Assembly (NCBI RefSeq): GCF_044762745.1
Contig: NZ_JBIWEX010000009.1
Coordinates: forward strand, 81,619-145,618
Reading direction: 5' to 3'
DNA: 64,000 nt
Origin: Psychrobacillus sp044762745
Lineage (GTDB): Bacteria; Bacillota; Bacilli; Bacillales_A; Planococcaceae
Part shown: positions 15,904-23,745 of the stretch, one piece after another
How positions within the stretch are numbered: position 1 is the stretch's first letter
Layout of the letters: each line of letters starts with the position of its first letter
Translations under genes and position numbers: made by a program
The notes under the pieces: generated by a model
Databases searched by the model: none
What the model saw: only the letters and a program-made list of their open reading frames with translations
Told to the model about the DNA's origin: nothing

Positions 15904-16059
15904 CATCATTTTAGGTTTTACATAAAAATCACAGTAATCACAAAAAAACCACAAAAAATCTGAAACAAGGCGAAAATATACGAAAACAGTATAATAGCAA
16001 AAGCGATAGAAATGTTGTTATAATAGGACTTGAGAAATATAACGAAAGCAGGCGAAACC

Positions 16060-16497
16060 ATGAACGCATACGATGAATATATGCAAGGAATAGTAAAACC
16101 AATGAGAAGTGAATTAACAAATGCTGGATTTAAAGAATTAGTGACACCAGAAGATGTACAAGACCATATGGCAAAAGCAAATGGTGTTTCTTTAATCGTC
16201 GTAAATTCAGTATGTGGTTGTGCAGCAGGACTAGCAAGACCAGCAGTAATCGCAGCAGTGGAAGAATTAGAAGTGAAACCGGATCATTTAGTGACAGTAT
16301 TTGCTGGACAAGATCAAGAAGCAACTGCAACGATGAGAGGTTACTTTGAAGAAGTGCCACCAAGCTCTCCATCTATTGCAATTTGGAAAGATGACCAATT
16401 GGCTTATTTTATCCCACGCGAACAAATCGAAAGCAATTCGATGGAAACAATTAAAGATCATCTTTCTGGTGTTCTTACACAAATTGTTTCTTCATGA
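16060..16497 (+). CDS. brxA: Bacilliredoxin BrxA (YphP)
   Basis: A 145-residue protein of the YphP/YqiW family, the bacilliredoxins that remove bacillithiol from mixed disulfides on proteins in the cytosol after oxidative stress. The CGC active site is visible at residues 52-54 (NSVCGCAAGLARPA). The start is placed at ATG 16060 (MNAYDEYMQ), the conserved family N-terminus, rather than an upstream frame start at 16030. Neighbours ypiP and ypjP are those of B. subtilis yphP, which favours BrxA over BrxB. It overlaps ypiP by four bases. Confidence 0.92.
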   Translation: MNAYDEYMQGIVKPMRSELTNAGFKELVTPEDVQDHMAKANGVSLIVVNSVCGCAAGLARPAVIAAVEELEVKPDHLVTVFAGQDQEATATMRGYFEEVPPSSPSIAIWKDDQLAYFIPREQIESNSMETIKDHLSGVLTQIVSS

Positions 16498-17273
16498 AAA
16501 CAGTCATAACTACTGCTGGTCGTACGAATGATCTTTTTATTCAAAAGGCTAAGGAAATTGCAAGTGAACTAACTTTGTCATATGTTAACCGGCAAAAGAA
16601 GTCTACGCAAAAATTGCAACAAGAGCAGCAGTCGAATGTATTAGTCGTTAGTAAGGAGAGATTAGAACTGTATGTTTACGGTTCTACTACTCCTTTTTTC
16701 TTTCACCCAAATTCTGCATCATTTCGGATGAAGCGTATATTGAATGGAGAAAAAGACTTACTTTTAGAAGCGTTGGATTTACAAAAAGGAGACCGCTTTT
16801 TGGATACAACTGCAGGGTTATGTTCGGATAGTATACTAGCATCGTATGCAGTTGGAGAAAACGGGGTAGTAGATGCTTGCGAAAAAGATGCGATGATTGC
16901 TTATGTAGTGGGGCATGGACTAGAAGTGTATGAAACAGAAAGTATGGAATTGCAAGAAAGTATGCGGCGTATTCACGTCATTCATCAAGATGCAGTGGAC
17001 TATTTAAAACGAATGGATGCTAATTCCTATGATGTGGTTTACATGGATCCTATGTTTGAAGAAGTTATTGAAGAGTCATCAAACTTCCGAACACTTCGAG
17101 CAGCTGGTGTGCATGAATCTTTGTCCGATGAATGGATAGAGGAAGCAAAACGTGTAGCGAAAAGGCGAGTAGTTCTAAAAGCTCATTTCAGGTCACCAAT
17201 GTTTGAAAAATATAAGTTTCAGCAGTTAACAAGATTAACATCTAAATTTCATTACGGCATAATTGACATATAA
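16494..17273 (+). CDS. ypiP: Class I SAM-dependent methyltransferase YpiP
   Basis: A 259-residue protein. The SAM-binding core is visible around residues 98-130 (FLDTTAGLCSD, then VDACEKD as the acidic loop) and a DPMFE motif near 180 that resembles the catalytic DPPY/DPM of nucleic-acid methyltransferases. Its substrate is not known. It overlaps brxA by four bases, as expected from coupled translation, and is followed by a terminator. B. subtilis has the same yphP-ypiP-ypjP neighbourhood. Confidence 0.85.
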   Translation: MKTVITTAGRTNDLFIQKAKEIASELTLSYVNRQKKSTQKLQQEQQSNVLVVSKERLELYVYGSTTPFFFHPNSASFRMKRILNGEKDLLLEALDLQKGDRFLDTTAGLCSDSILASYAVGENGVVDACEKDAMIAYVVGHGLEVYETESMELQESMRRIHVIHQDAVDYLKRMDANSYDVVYMDPMFEEVIEESSNFRTLRAAGVHESLSDEWIEEAKRVAKRRVVLKAHFRSPMFEKYKFQQLTRLTSKFHYGIIDI

Positions 17274-17303
17274 AAAAGCTGTCGCAACTGACAGCTTTTT
17301 TAT
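17274..17303. terminator. Bidirectional intrinsic terminator
   Basis: AAAAAAGCTGTC and GACAGCTTTTTT arms around GCAACT. It serves ypiP on the plus strand and the small peptide gene on the minus strand. Confidence 0.85.
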
Positions 17304-17380
17304 TAATGTGTAAAGTTAAGTGACGTTAAATATCCCAATAAAAATAAAAATCCGATACCAATAATTAAATCTGCGTCCAT
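17303..17380 (-). CDS. Very small membrane peptide (25 residues)
   Basis: On the minus strand AAGGAGG lies nine bases before ATG at 17380, opening a 25-codon frame: MDADLIIGIGFLFLLGYLTS then LNFTH. It is almost entirely one membrane helix. The strong ribosome site, the clean terminator at its end and the promoter-sized gap before ypjP suggest a real gene. No family is known to me; it could be a regulatory or sporulation-type micropeptide. Confidence 0.5.
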   Translation of the reverse strand: MDADLIIGIGFLFLLGYLTSLNFTH

Positions 17381-17532
17381 AGTGACTTTCCTCCTTACTT
17401 TAAAAAAGCTACTGAATGTCTACACTTTTTATTGTACAATGAATACATAGAAGAAGAAACCTTTTGTTCGTAAAATCGTTACGATATAGTAGGAAGCTTT
17501 AGAAATTTAGTCAAAATTGAAGGTGATAATGG

Positions 17533-18117
17533 ATGAAAAAATGGTTGCAAAAGACGATTATTATTACGGTCGCTTTCTTAACATTTGGACTTATATCTCC
17601 TAACCATCTTATTTGGGAGCAACTGTTAGACAACAAAAATCCGACGAAATCCATTGCTTCGGATGCGAATACGAGAGAATTTGAACAAGTTTCGATTATA
17701 GACTCTCTTGATTCACCAAATTTAAGTGAAACGATTTCAATAGCAGCTAGAGAACAGGCATACATAAAATTTGGCAATCGAATTGGACCAGTTATACAAG
17801 ATGAATTTGATGATGTAATTTTCCCTCGAATACAAGAAGTAATAGATACAACTATTGCTAAAGTAGAAAGTGGAAAAGTAGCGAATCTATCGATTTCAGA
17901 ACATCCTTCTGGAGAATACCATGAAAAAATATTTCATATTTACAATGAAGATACGAAAAAAGATTTTATTCGATTTCATGTAAGAACCGATAAAAAGCCA
18001 CAGGATGGTTATTACTTTAACTTTCATTATCACCTAGCAGAAGATAATTATTCCAAACACTATGCATTAGGTGAGATTTTTTGGTCAAAAAATACACCAC
18101 CAAAATGGTTATCCTAA
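17533..18117 (+). CDS. ypjP: YpjP-like secreted/membrane-anchored protein
   Basis: A 194-residue protein with an N-terminal basic-hydrophobic anchor (residues 2-24, KKWLQKTIIITVAFLTFGLI) and a soluble extracytoplasmic remainder. The family is recognised from length and position: B. subtilis ypjP lies between ypiP and the thymidylate synthase/DHFR pair, exactly as here once the 4 kb island is removed. GAAGGTGATAATGG supplies the ribosome site. Its last seven codons lie in a 21-bp repeat found again at 22175, so the C-terminus may have been restored by an integrated element. Function unknown. Confidence 0.75.
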   Translation: MKKWLQKTIIITVAFLTFGLISPNHLIWEQLLDNKNPTKSIASDANTREFEQVSIIDSLDSPNLSETISIAAREQAYIKFGNRIGPVIQDEFDDVIFPRIQEVIDTTIAKVESGKVANLSISEHPSGEYHEKIFHIYNEDTKKDFIRFHVRTDKKPQDGYYFNFHYHLAEDNYSKHYALGEIFWSKNTPPKWLS

Positions 18118-18118
18118 A
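18098..18118 (+). repeat. Left copy of 21-bp direct repeat (att-like)
   Basis: CACCAAAATGG followed by TTATCCTAAA covers the last codons and stop of ypjP. The identical 21 bases recur at 22175-22195 just before thyA. The two copies bound a region of foreign and decayed genes. Confidence 0.7.
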
Positions 18119-18147
18119 CACTCGTAAAAATTACGAGTGTTTTTTTA
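18118..18147 (+). terminator. Intrinsic terminator after ypjP
   Basis: ACACTCGTAA and TTACGAGTGT arms followed by TTTTTTT. Confidence 0.85.
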
Positions 18148-18236
18148 TTGGAAAACATTCATATAACAACGTCTCTATGAATTCTAACCATTGTTTTTGT
18201 TGTCGATTAGTCTAACGAAAAATCATGTATAAAAGC

Positions 18237-18830
18237 ATGTACCCCAAATTGTACCCCTTCCATCATTATAGAGAAGGGAAGAAAGGCAAAGAGCCTGTCT
18301 TTCATGTAACGCCAAAAGCAGAATCCATTAAAGACTTACGTCTTAAAATAAAAGAGAAGGCATGAAAGAACCTCACTCTAAGTAAGGAAGAATGGATTAG
18401 ACAGGTCATAAGAGGCAAAGTGAATTACTATGTCACCATCATTACGGCGAAAAAAGAAAATGAAGAATTAGGTCTTTAAAGTCATTGTATAACTCGATGT
18501 GTTCGAAGAACCTTGAAAGAATTGGATGGATATATAAGAAGAAGGTTGAGAGTAGCCTTTATTCACAAACATCCATCTCAGAGAAAAAGGATAAAGATGC
18601 AAAGTATGTGGAATAATGCATTCTTTCTTAAAATCAATCTCATTCCGACCTACTGGTTGTTTCTAAATATAGCCTATGAATACACGAAAGAACGGTACAT
18701 GGATGACTTAACAAAGAAATCTAAACGCGATATAGAGAATAGAATTAGATGTGCAGAAGAAAAAGGTGAGGAGTATTATTCTCCTCATCGTCTTCGTAAG
18801 ATGCAAAATGCCTGGAATGCATCTTCTTGA
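18237..18830 (+). pseudogene. Group II intron reverse transcriptase/maturase, C-terminal remnant
   Basis: One reading frame gives the end of the palm (GKKGKEPVFHVTPKAESIKD), the X/maturase region (SKEEWIRQVIRGKVNYY) and the typical RTLKELDGYIRRRLRV segment, ending NAWNASS. It is interrupted by TGA at 18363-18365 and TAA at 18477-18479, all in the same frame, and lacks the catalytic YADD half altogether. It is therefore a dead gene. A restart ATG-less open stretch from 18513 carries only the last 105 residues. Confidence 0.8.
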
Positions 18831-18852
18831 TAATATATGTAAACATATAGGT

Positions 18853-18924
18853 AAGCCGTATGCCTTAATAATGCACGTACGGTTTGATAAGGGGGAAGCC
18901 ATGAGAATAGTTTCCCTACTTTAT
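18853..18924 (+). ncRNA. Group II intron domains V and VI (remnant)
   Basis: Domain V-like hairpin 18853-18885: AAGCCGTATGC ... GCACGTACGGTTT, containing the AGC triad (18854-18856); the usual first G is A. Domain VI-like hairpin 18892-18917: GGGAAGC paired with GTTTCCC, followed by TACTTTAT as the likely 3' intron end. Confidence 0.7.
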
Positions 18925-19178
18925 TATATGCAATGAAAGTAGCTAATGTTATGTGTTAATTTTCACAAGTATGGAAGACTAGAAAATGCAGCATAAGCTA
19001 GCGTTATTTTTTATGTCATTGCTTTTAGACCATTCTTTGTAAGAGGGGCATTGCGGTTTAATCAGTAGCAAGACATAGATATTGTATCTTGGGACCAAAC
19101 ATTGTAATGCATAACAATCGTCAATATTGATGCACAAATGCCTAAAACAAACCAATCTATTTACCTGAGGAAATAACT
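18925..19178. other. Gene-free stretch after the intron remnant
   Basis: About 250 bases of AT-rich sequence with no convincing open frame, promoter or terminator. It is probably decayed island DNA. Confidence 0.5.
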
Positions 19179-19361
19179 ATGCGAGAAGAATACAGTGGAA
19201 TTGAGGATAATCAAGAGTATATAAAATCTAAAAATGAAGGCTTAGATTTTTTAGATGATATCAAAGCCAGTGCTTATAACTTAGACAACCTCGATATGGA
19301 ATTTGAACTAGAAGACATAGAAGAAGATATCAAAGAAACAAAAGGTGGTAAAGATAAGTAA
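19179..19361 (+). CDS. Small acidic protein, uncertain
   Basis: A 60-residue, strongly acidic open frame (MREEYSGIEDNQEYIKSKNE at the start, many Asp/Glu in the second half) with a weak TGAGG site ten bases before the ATG. No domain is recognisable. It lies alone inside the island between the intron remnant and the zinc-ribbon gene; it may be a phage relic. Confidence 0.35.
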   Translation: MREEYSGIEDNQEYIKSKNEGLDFLDDIKASAYNLDNLDMEFELEDIEEDIKETKGGKDK

Positions 19362-19482
19362 CCAATAATGTGAATATGACTAAAAAACATCAATGGAACA
19401 TAAAGTGTTGTAACTTTTTTCTTTTATATTGAAGGAATACTTCTTCTTTTGTCGAATTTTGGATGAAAGAGGAGGGATATAA

Positions 19483-19674
19483 ATGGCAGAACCAAAATGT
19501 CCAAGTTGTAATATTCAAGGTTTAGAACACATTGTTTCGTCAGATAGTCATGAAGAATCAGAAGCTGGGACTCCTTGGTTTAATATTGCACATTGTAATA
19601 AATGTGGGCATGTTTACGGTGTATTTAATAAATTTTCACTAAGTTCACCAAGTGTAATAGAAGATTTACTGTAA
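19483..19674 (+). CDS. Small zinc-ribbon protein
   Basis: A 63-residue protein with two knuckles, CPSC at residues 5-8 and CNKC near 38-41, spaced like a four-Cys zinc ribbon. GGAGGGAT precedes the ATG. The leader (TTTTGTCGAAT then TGGATGAAAGAG) is nearly identical to that of the small prophage gene at 11850, and the gene is followed by a similar terminator and then an XhlA-like gene. It looks like part of a second phage lysis-side module. Confidence 0.65.
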   Translation: MAEPKCPSCNIQGLEHIVSSDSHEESEAGTPWFNIAHCNKCGHVYGVFNKFSLSSPSVIEDLL

Positions 19675-19688
19675 ATGAAAAGACAAAG

Positions 19689-19715
19689 GAACGTCCACAT
19701 GGACGTTCTTTTTTT
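19689..19715 (+). terminator. Intrinsic terminator
   Basis: GAACGTCC-ACAT-GGACGTTC followed by TTTTTTT; close to the phage hairpins at 12072 and 12578. Confidence 0.85.
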
Positions 19716-19768
19716 GAAAAAGAAAGAGAGAAAAGGGGGATGTGTGAATGACACTGGAGGGGAACACA

Positions 19769-20068
19769 ATGGATATTTGGCAAGATGCAGTAAACAAAAG
19801 ACTTGATGGTCATGACGTCTTAATCCAGCAAATACGAGACCAACAGCTATTAGATGGCCACGATATAAAAAATCTAAAAGAGGACACTAAAGAAATTAAA
19901 GATGATACGAAATGGACACGTCGAGCTATAACGAATTCCTTTATTATCGGGATTATTGGTGGAGCTGTAGCAATTTTTTATGCTGCATTACAATTAGGTT
20001 TATTAAGAACGCTTGTATTGGATGTTGATAAGTTCATGCAGAAATTTTATGGAAAAGATGGAATCTAA
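19769..20068 (+). CDS. XhlA-like phage lysis protein (prophage relic)
   Basis: About 99 residues: an N-terminal coiled coil (residues 1-50, with KEDTKEIKDDTKWTRR at the end) and one membrane helix (about 55-80, SFIIGIIGGAVAIFYAAL). This is the XhlA layout, as in the main prophage gene at 12632. The start is set at ATG 19769, behind GGAGGGG; an ATG at 19748 lacks a site. No holin or endolysin follows; instead a non-phage oxidoreductase begins 27 bases later, so the module is cut short. Confidence 0.7.
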   Translation: MDIWQDAVNKRLDGHDVLIQQIRDQQLLDGHDIKNLKEDTKEIKDDTKWTRRAITNSFIIGIIGGAVAIFYAALQLGLLRTLVLDVDKFMQKFYGKDGI

Positions 20069-20094
20069 ACACACATTACTTGGAGGAATAGGCT

Positions 20095-21098
20095 ATGAGA
20101 GCAATGGTGATTGATAGGTATGGGGAAGTTCCAATGCGCTTGGCAGAAGTGCCCACACCTGAAATTGGTGAATATGAGGTACTCGCAGAAATTCATGCAG
20201 CAAGTATTAATCCTGTTGATTTTAAGATACGCGATGGGAAAGTGAAAATGTTAGTTAAATACAAAATGCCTCTTATCTTAGGGAATGACTTTTCCGGTGT
20301 CGTTGCAAAGGTTGGCGCTAAAGTGACTCGTTTTAAAGTTGGTGACGAGATATATGGACGTCCACGTAAGAGTAAAATCGGCACTTTTGCTGAATATATC
20401 GCTATTCACGAAGATGACATCGCCTTAAAACCTAAAAATTTGAGCTTAGAAGAAGCTGCATCGATCCCACTAGTTGGGTTGACTTCATATCGAGCCCTAG
20501 TAGATATTTTACAATTACAAAAGGGACAAAAAATTTTAATTCATGCTGGGTCTGGTGGAGTCGGTACCTTTGCTATTCAACTAGCCAAATTAATGGGTGC
20601 CACTGTTACAACGACACGACAGCCAGTGTAGCTGGTGCGAATTTAGTGAAATCTCTTGGAGTAGATGAAATTATTAATTATAAGTTAGAAAAATTTGAAG
20701 TGATACTGAAAAACTTTGATGCGGTATATGAAACACTTGGAGGCGATATACTCGAAAAATCATTCGAAGTGATAAAAAGCGGAGGAAAAAATGTTTCTGT
20801 GTCGGGTTTACCGAATGCTCGCTTTGGTAAAGAATATGGTTCCGGATATTTCAAAACTTTATTGTTTTCAGTGGCAAGTAATAAACTTACAAAACTTGAA
20901 AAAAAGCATAATGTTCAATATACATTTCTGTTTATAAAGCCAAGTGGAGAACAATTAAGTATCATCACAAGCTTTATTGAGACTGGTAAAATCAAACCCA
21001 TAATTGATAGAGTTTTTCCTTTTGTAGATGCTCAAAAAGCGATGGAATATGTGGAGTTAGGAAGGGCCAAAGGGAAAATAATATTAAAAATCAGATAG
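20095..21098 (+). pseudogene. NADP-dependent zinc-free oxidoreductase (quinone oxidoreductase type), frameshifted
   Basis: The sequence reads as one MDR-superfamily protein of about 333 residues broken near 20620-20635. The first frame (20095-20631) has the GroES-like half and the nucleotide-binding HAGSGGVGTFAIQLAKLMGA motif, then stops at TAG. The rest continues in another frame from about 20613 (TASVAGANLVKSLGVDEIIN) to the normal C-terminus KGKIILKIR at 21098. A single-base loss in the ACGACACGACAGCC stretch explains it. It could also be a sequencing error. GGAGGAATAGG precedes the start. Confidence 0.75.
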
Positions 21099-21229
21099 TT
21101 GGTAAACGAAAGTTTTTCACCTTTTCTTCTTAAAATTCTATAAAGTCACTCTCTTTTAATCAATCTTTATTCTAAAGTTACAAATGATCTTCAACGAACG
21201 GTTGCTTCGCTTTAATGAAATAACCAAAG

Positions 21230-21268
21230 CCTAAATTCTCACTTTTAATACCGGGAATTTAGGATTTT
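21230..21268 (+). terminator. Terminator-like hairpin
   Basis: CCTAAATTC and GAATTTAGG arms with a 16-base loop, then ATTTTTA. It follows the broken oxidoreductase. Confidence 0.6.
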
Positions 21269-21269
21269 T

Positions 21270-21598
21270 ATATTATGATTTCCTTAACGTTGTAAATCCT
21301 CATTTTCTTGACGCTACCCCAAGAGGATAGAATTGTATGATAGGTGAGTGTTACAAAATCGATGAGCATAAACGTCAAATTTATTATTATGACCCTTTTA
21401 GAGTGAGAAATGATAGCGCTTATTACAATGCAAGGCGTCATTGATAGAGAATTCGAGAAAAACCTAGCATTGAGGTAAAGTGAATGGATATAGAGGACCA
21501 AATTACCAACTAAATTTCAATTTTTTTAAGGTAAAATATAAATATGAGAAACCGAAGATCTCCCTTCGTAATTCTCAACAATTTCATAACGAGATTGG
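21270..21598. other. Gene-free stretch
   Basis: About 330 bases with only short open frames lacking ribosome sites and family resemblance. It probably represents decayed DNA of the island; the hairpin that follows resembles the end of a phage lysin unit. Confidence 0.4.
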
Positions 21599-21629
21599 AG
21601 CCCCACTGTTGAAGAAGTGGGGCTTTTTT
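21599..21629 (+). terminator. Intrinsic terminator without an obvious gene
   Basis: AGCCCCACT and AGTGGGGCT arms followed by TTTTTT. Similar to the terminator behind the prophage endolysin (14563), hinting at a lost lysin gene. Confidence 0.7.
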
Positions 21630-21764
21630 AATTTGAAAGAAACCTTGTTGAAAGGTTCACCACAGAAAGATACAAATAAATTTTTTATTTACGAGATAAA
21701 TTCCCTTACCATTTATTAATCTCCGCATAACCTATTAATAGTAATAGGAAAGGAGGGGAAGAAA

Positions 21765-21893
21765 ATGTCTGGATATGGCGGAGGCGAATATGGTGGATAC
21801 GGCGGATACGGTAATAACGGGTCTAGCTTCGTGTTGATTGTAGTGTTGTTTATCCTACTTATTATTGTGGGAGCAAGTTTTATGAGATACTAA
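21765..21893 (+). CDS. YjcZ-family sporulation-type membrane peptide
   Basis: A 42-residue peptide: a Gly/Tyr-rich head (MSGYGGGEYGGYGGYG) then one membrane helix (SSFVLIVVLFILLIIVGASF). This is the signature of the YjcZ family of short sporulation-associated proteins found in many copies in spore formers. AAGGAGGGG lies nine bases before the ATG. No typical sporulation sigma promoter could be assigned by eye. Confidence 0.8.
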   Translation: MSGYGGGEYGGYGGYGNNGSSFVLIVVLFILLIIVGASFMRY

Positions 21894-22050
21894 AAAATAA
21901 GATGTAGATTAAGAGAAAGTTTCAGCTTTGCCGACATCACTTTTTAGTCATTGGGTATATATTGTCCACTGTACCTAACGACCTTAAAAAAATGGTGAGT
22001 AAGAAAGTTTAAAACATTAGATGTTTTCCCATTTTGTATCTCCTCTTCTA

Positions 22051-22091
22051 AAGAATCGACCTTCTCATAAGTGAGTTGGTCGCTTCTTTAT
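22051..22091 (+). terminator. Terminator-like hairpin
   Basis: AAGAATCGACC and GGTCGCTTCTT arms (one mismatch) followed by TATTTG, between the YjcZ-like gene and thyA. Confidence 0.5.
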
Positions 22092-22174
22092 TTGTCCAAA
22101 AATAAACATCATAATTACAGTTTTGAAAACATTAACTGGAATTTTAAACTAAATGTACTTTGTCAAAGATACCT

Positions 22175-22195
22175 CACCAAAATGGTTATCCTAAA
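22175..22195 (+). repeat. Right copy of 21-bp direct repeat (att-like)
   Basis: Identical 21 bases to 18098-18118. In the ypjP frame this copy reads KDTSPKWLS-stop against KNTPPKWLS-stop in the left copy, so it is a displaced ypjP 3' end. The bases just outside the repeat diverge. Confidence 0.7.
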
Positions 22196-22202
22196 AACGA
22201 AG

Positions 22203-22231
22203 GAATGTCTCTCTTTTGGAGGGCATTTTTT
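22203..22231 (+). terminator. Terminator-like hairpin after the displaced ypjP end
   Basis: AATG.CTCTC and GAGGGCATT arms followed by TTTTT. It may be the original terminator of ypjP. Confidence 0.6.
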
Positions 22232-22275
22232 GATATAATAGTGGGAAGTATAGAAATTGAAAATGAGGTTATCAA

Positions 22276-23220
22276 ATGGAACAGTATTTAACGTTATGTA
22301 AACATATTATGGAACATGGTGTCGAGAAAGGGGATCGCACCGGAACGGGAACGAAAAGTGTCTTCGGATATCAAATGCGGTTTGATTTAGCGGAAGGTTT
22401 TCCTTTAATGACAACGAAAAAAACAGCTTTTCGATTAGTTGTGAGTGAATTATTATGGTTTATCAAAGGAGATACGAATGTCAAATCCTTAATTGAAGTA
22501 AATAACCACATTTGGGACGATTGGGCGTTTGAAAAATGGGTCAAAAGTGACGAGTACACTGGTCCAGATATGACGGATTTTGGGGTACGCGCAGCAAATG
22601 ACCCTGCCTTTAAAGTAATTGTGGACGAGCAAATGGAAATCTTCTGTACGAAAATTATGGAAGATGAACATTTTGCGGCGGAATTTGGAGATTTAGGACC
22701 AGTTTATGGTAGACAATGGAGATCCTGGCCAGCTAAAAACGGCGAAACAATCGATCAACTGCAAAAAGTAATCGAACAGATTAAGAAAAATCCGGATTCT
22801 AGAAGACATATTATCACTGCTTGGAATCCAGCAGAAGTAGATGATATGGCTTTACCACCATGCCATGCATTTATGCAATTTTATGTGGCAAATGGGAAAC
22901 TTTCTTGCCAGTTGTATCAACGAAGTGCAGATGTGTTTTTAGGTGTGCCTTTTAATATTGCTTCATATGCATTATTAACCCATCTCATTGCAAAAGAATG
23001 TCAATTAGAAGTAGGTGAATTTGTACATACACTTGGAGATGCGCATTTATATGCTAATCATATGGAGCAAGTGGAAACACAGTTAGCTAGAACACCACGA
23101 TCATTACCGGTTCTTTCTTTATCGAATGAGAAAGATTCGATTTTTGATTTTGAGATTGAGGATATAAAAATAGAAGGATACGATCCACATCCGCGCATTA
23201 AAGCACCTATTGCAGTTTAA
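22276..23220 (+). CDS. thyA: Thymidylate synthase ThyA
   Basis: A 314-residue enzyme that methylates dUMP to dTMP using methylenetetrahydrofolate, producing dihydrofolate. Landmarks are the N-terminal GDRTGTGTKSVFG phosphate-binding region, catalytic Cys196 in PPCHAFMQFYV, RSADVFLGVPFNIASYA, and the C-terminal PHPRIKAPIAV. The length, with a 50-residue insert after WAFEKW, fits the longer ThyA class also seen in the B. cereus group rather than the 264-residue form. GAGGTT precedes the ATG. It is followed after 22 bases by folA, whose product recycles the dihydrofolate. Confidence 0.97.
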   Translation: MEQYLTLCKHIMEHGVEKGDRTGTGTKSVFGYQMRFDLAEGFPLMTTKKTAFRLVVSELLWFIKGDTNVKSLIEVNNHIWDDWAFEKWVKSDEYTGPDMTDFGVRAANDPAFKVIVDEQMEIFCTKIMEDEHFAAEFGDLGPVYGRQWRSWPAKNGETIDQLQKVIEQIKKNPDSRRHIITAWNPAEVDDMALPPCHAFMQFYVANGKLSCQLYQRSADVFLGVPFNIASYALLTHLIAKECQLEVGEFVHTLGDAHLYANHMEQVETQLARTPRSLPVLSLSNEKDSIFDFEIEDIKIEGYDPHPRIKAPIAV

Positions 23221-23242
23221 AAAGAAATGGGGAGATAAATAA

Positions 23243-23731
23243 ATGATTTCATTGATCGTAGCACATGATTCGAATCGAGTGATGGGTTTAGATAATAAAT
23301 TACCTTGGCATATTCCAGGAGATCTTGCTTATTTCAAAGAAAAAACGATGGGTAAAGCAATGGTAATGGGAAGAAAAACGTTCGAATCGATTGGTCGTAT
23401 ATTGCCAGGAAGAAAAAATATCATTATTACGAGAAATCCTTCTTACAAAGTAGAAGGGGCAGATGTGGTAACAAATCTGCCAGATGCCGTAGCCTTAGCA
23501 AAAGCATATCACGATGAAGTGATGATTATTGGTGGGGAACAAATATTTCGAGCAATCTTGCCAAAAGCAGATCGATTATATGTAACGTTTATAGAACGAA
23601 CGTTTGAAGGAGATACATTTTTTCCGGAGTACGGTAAGGAATGGGTATTAGTAGACACATCGGAAAAGATGGAAACAGCGGATGGAATCCATTACGTGTA
23701 TTTGGTTTATGAAAGAAAAGAAAATTTATAA
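23243..23731 (+). CDS. folA: Dihydrofolate reductase
   Basis: A 162-residue enzyme that reduces dihydrofolate to tetrahydrofolate with NADPH. Typical features are MISLIVAHDSNRVMGLDNKL at the start, LPWHIPGDL with the substrate-binding acid Asp27, MGRKTFESIGR for NADPH, and IIGGEQIF in the second half. GGGGAGAT lies before ATG 23243. Pairing with thyA in one operon is common in Bacillota; both ends of the dTMP cycle are thus co-expressed. It is the target of trimethoprim-class inhibitors. Confidence 0.97.
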   Translation: MISLIVAHDSNRVMGLDNKLPWHIPGDLAYFKEKTMGKAMVMGRKTFESIGRILPGRKNIIITRNPSYKVEGADVVTNLPDAVALAKAYHDEVMIIGGEQIFRAILPKADRLYVTFIERTFEGDTFFPEYGKEWVLVDTSEKMETADGIHYVYLVYERKENL

Positions 23732-23745
23732 GCATTCTCTAGGGT

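Larger units (their letters stand above)
18237..18924 (+). mobile_element. Group II intron, 5'-truncated remnant
   Basis: The segment holds the C-terminal part of an intron-encoded reverse transcriptase/maturase with two in-frame stops, followed by sequences matching intron domains V and VI and a 3' end of the form CCTACTTTAT. The 5' intron domains and most of the reverse transcriptase are missing, so it cannot move by itself. The left edge is uncertain; no GTGCG intron start is seen between the ypjP terminator and this point. Bacterial class C introns like to sit just behind terminators, which may explain its position. Confidence 0.75.

Noticed and set aside
16130..16372. Leucine-rich minus-strand frame
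   Set aside because: Antisense shadow of brxA; no ribosome site.
18751..18936. Small open frame across the intron 3' end
   Set aside because: It overlaps domains V and VI of the intron and the maturase tail in another frame; no ribosome site.
21268..21501. Minus-strand 77-codon open frame in the island
   Set aside because: No ribosome site or family pattern, and it lies in a decayed gene-free stretch.
21480..21719. 79-codon open frame
   Set aside because: It reads through a strong terminator hairpin at 21599 and lacks a ribosome site.
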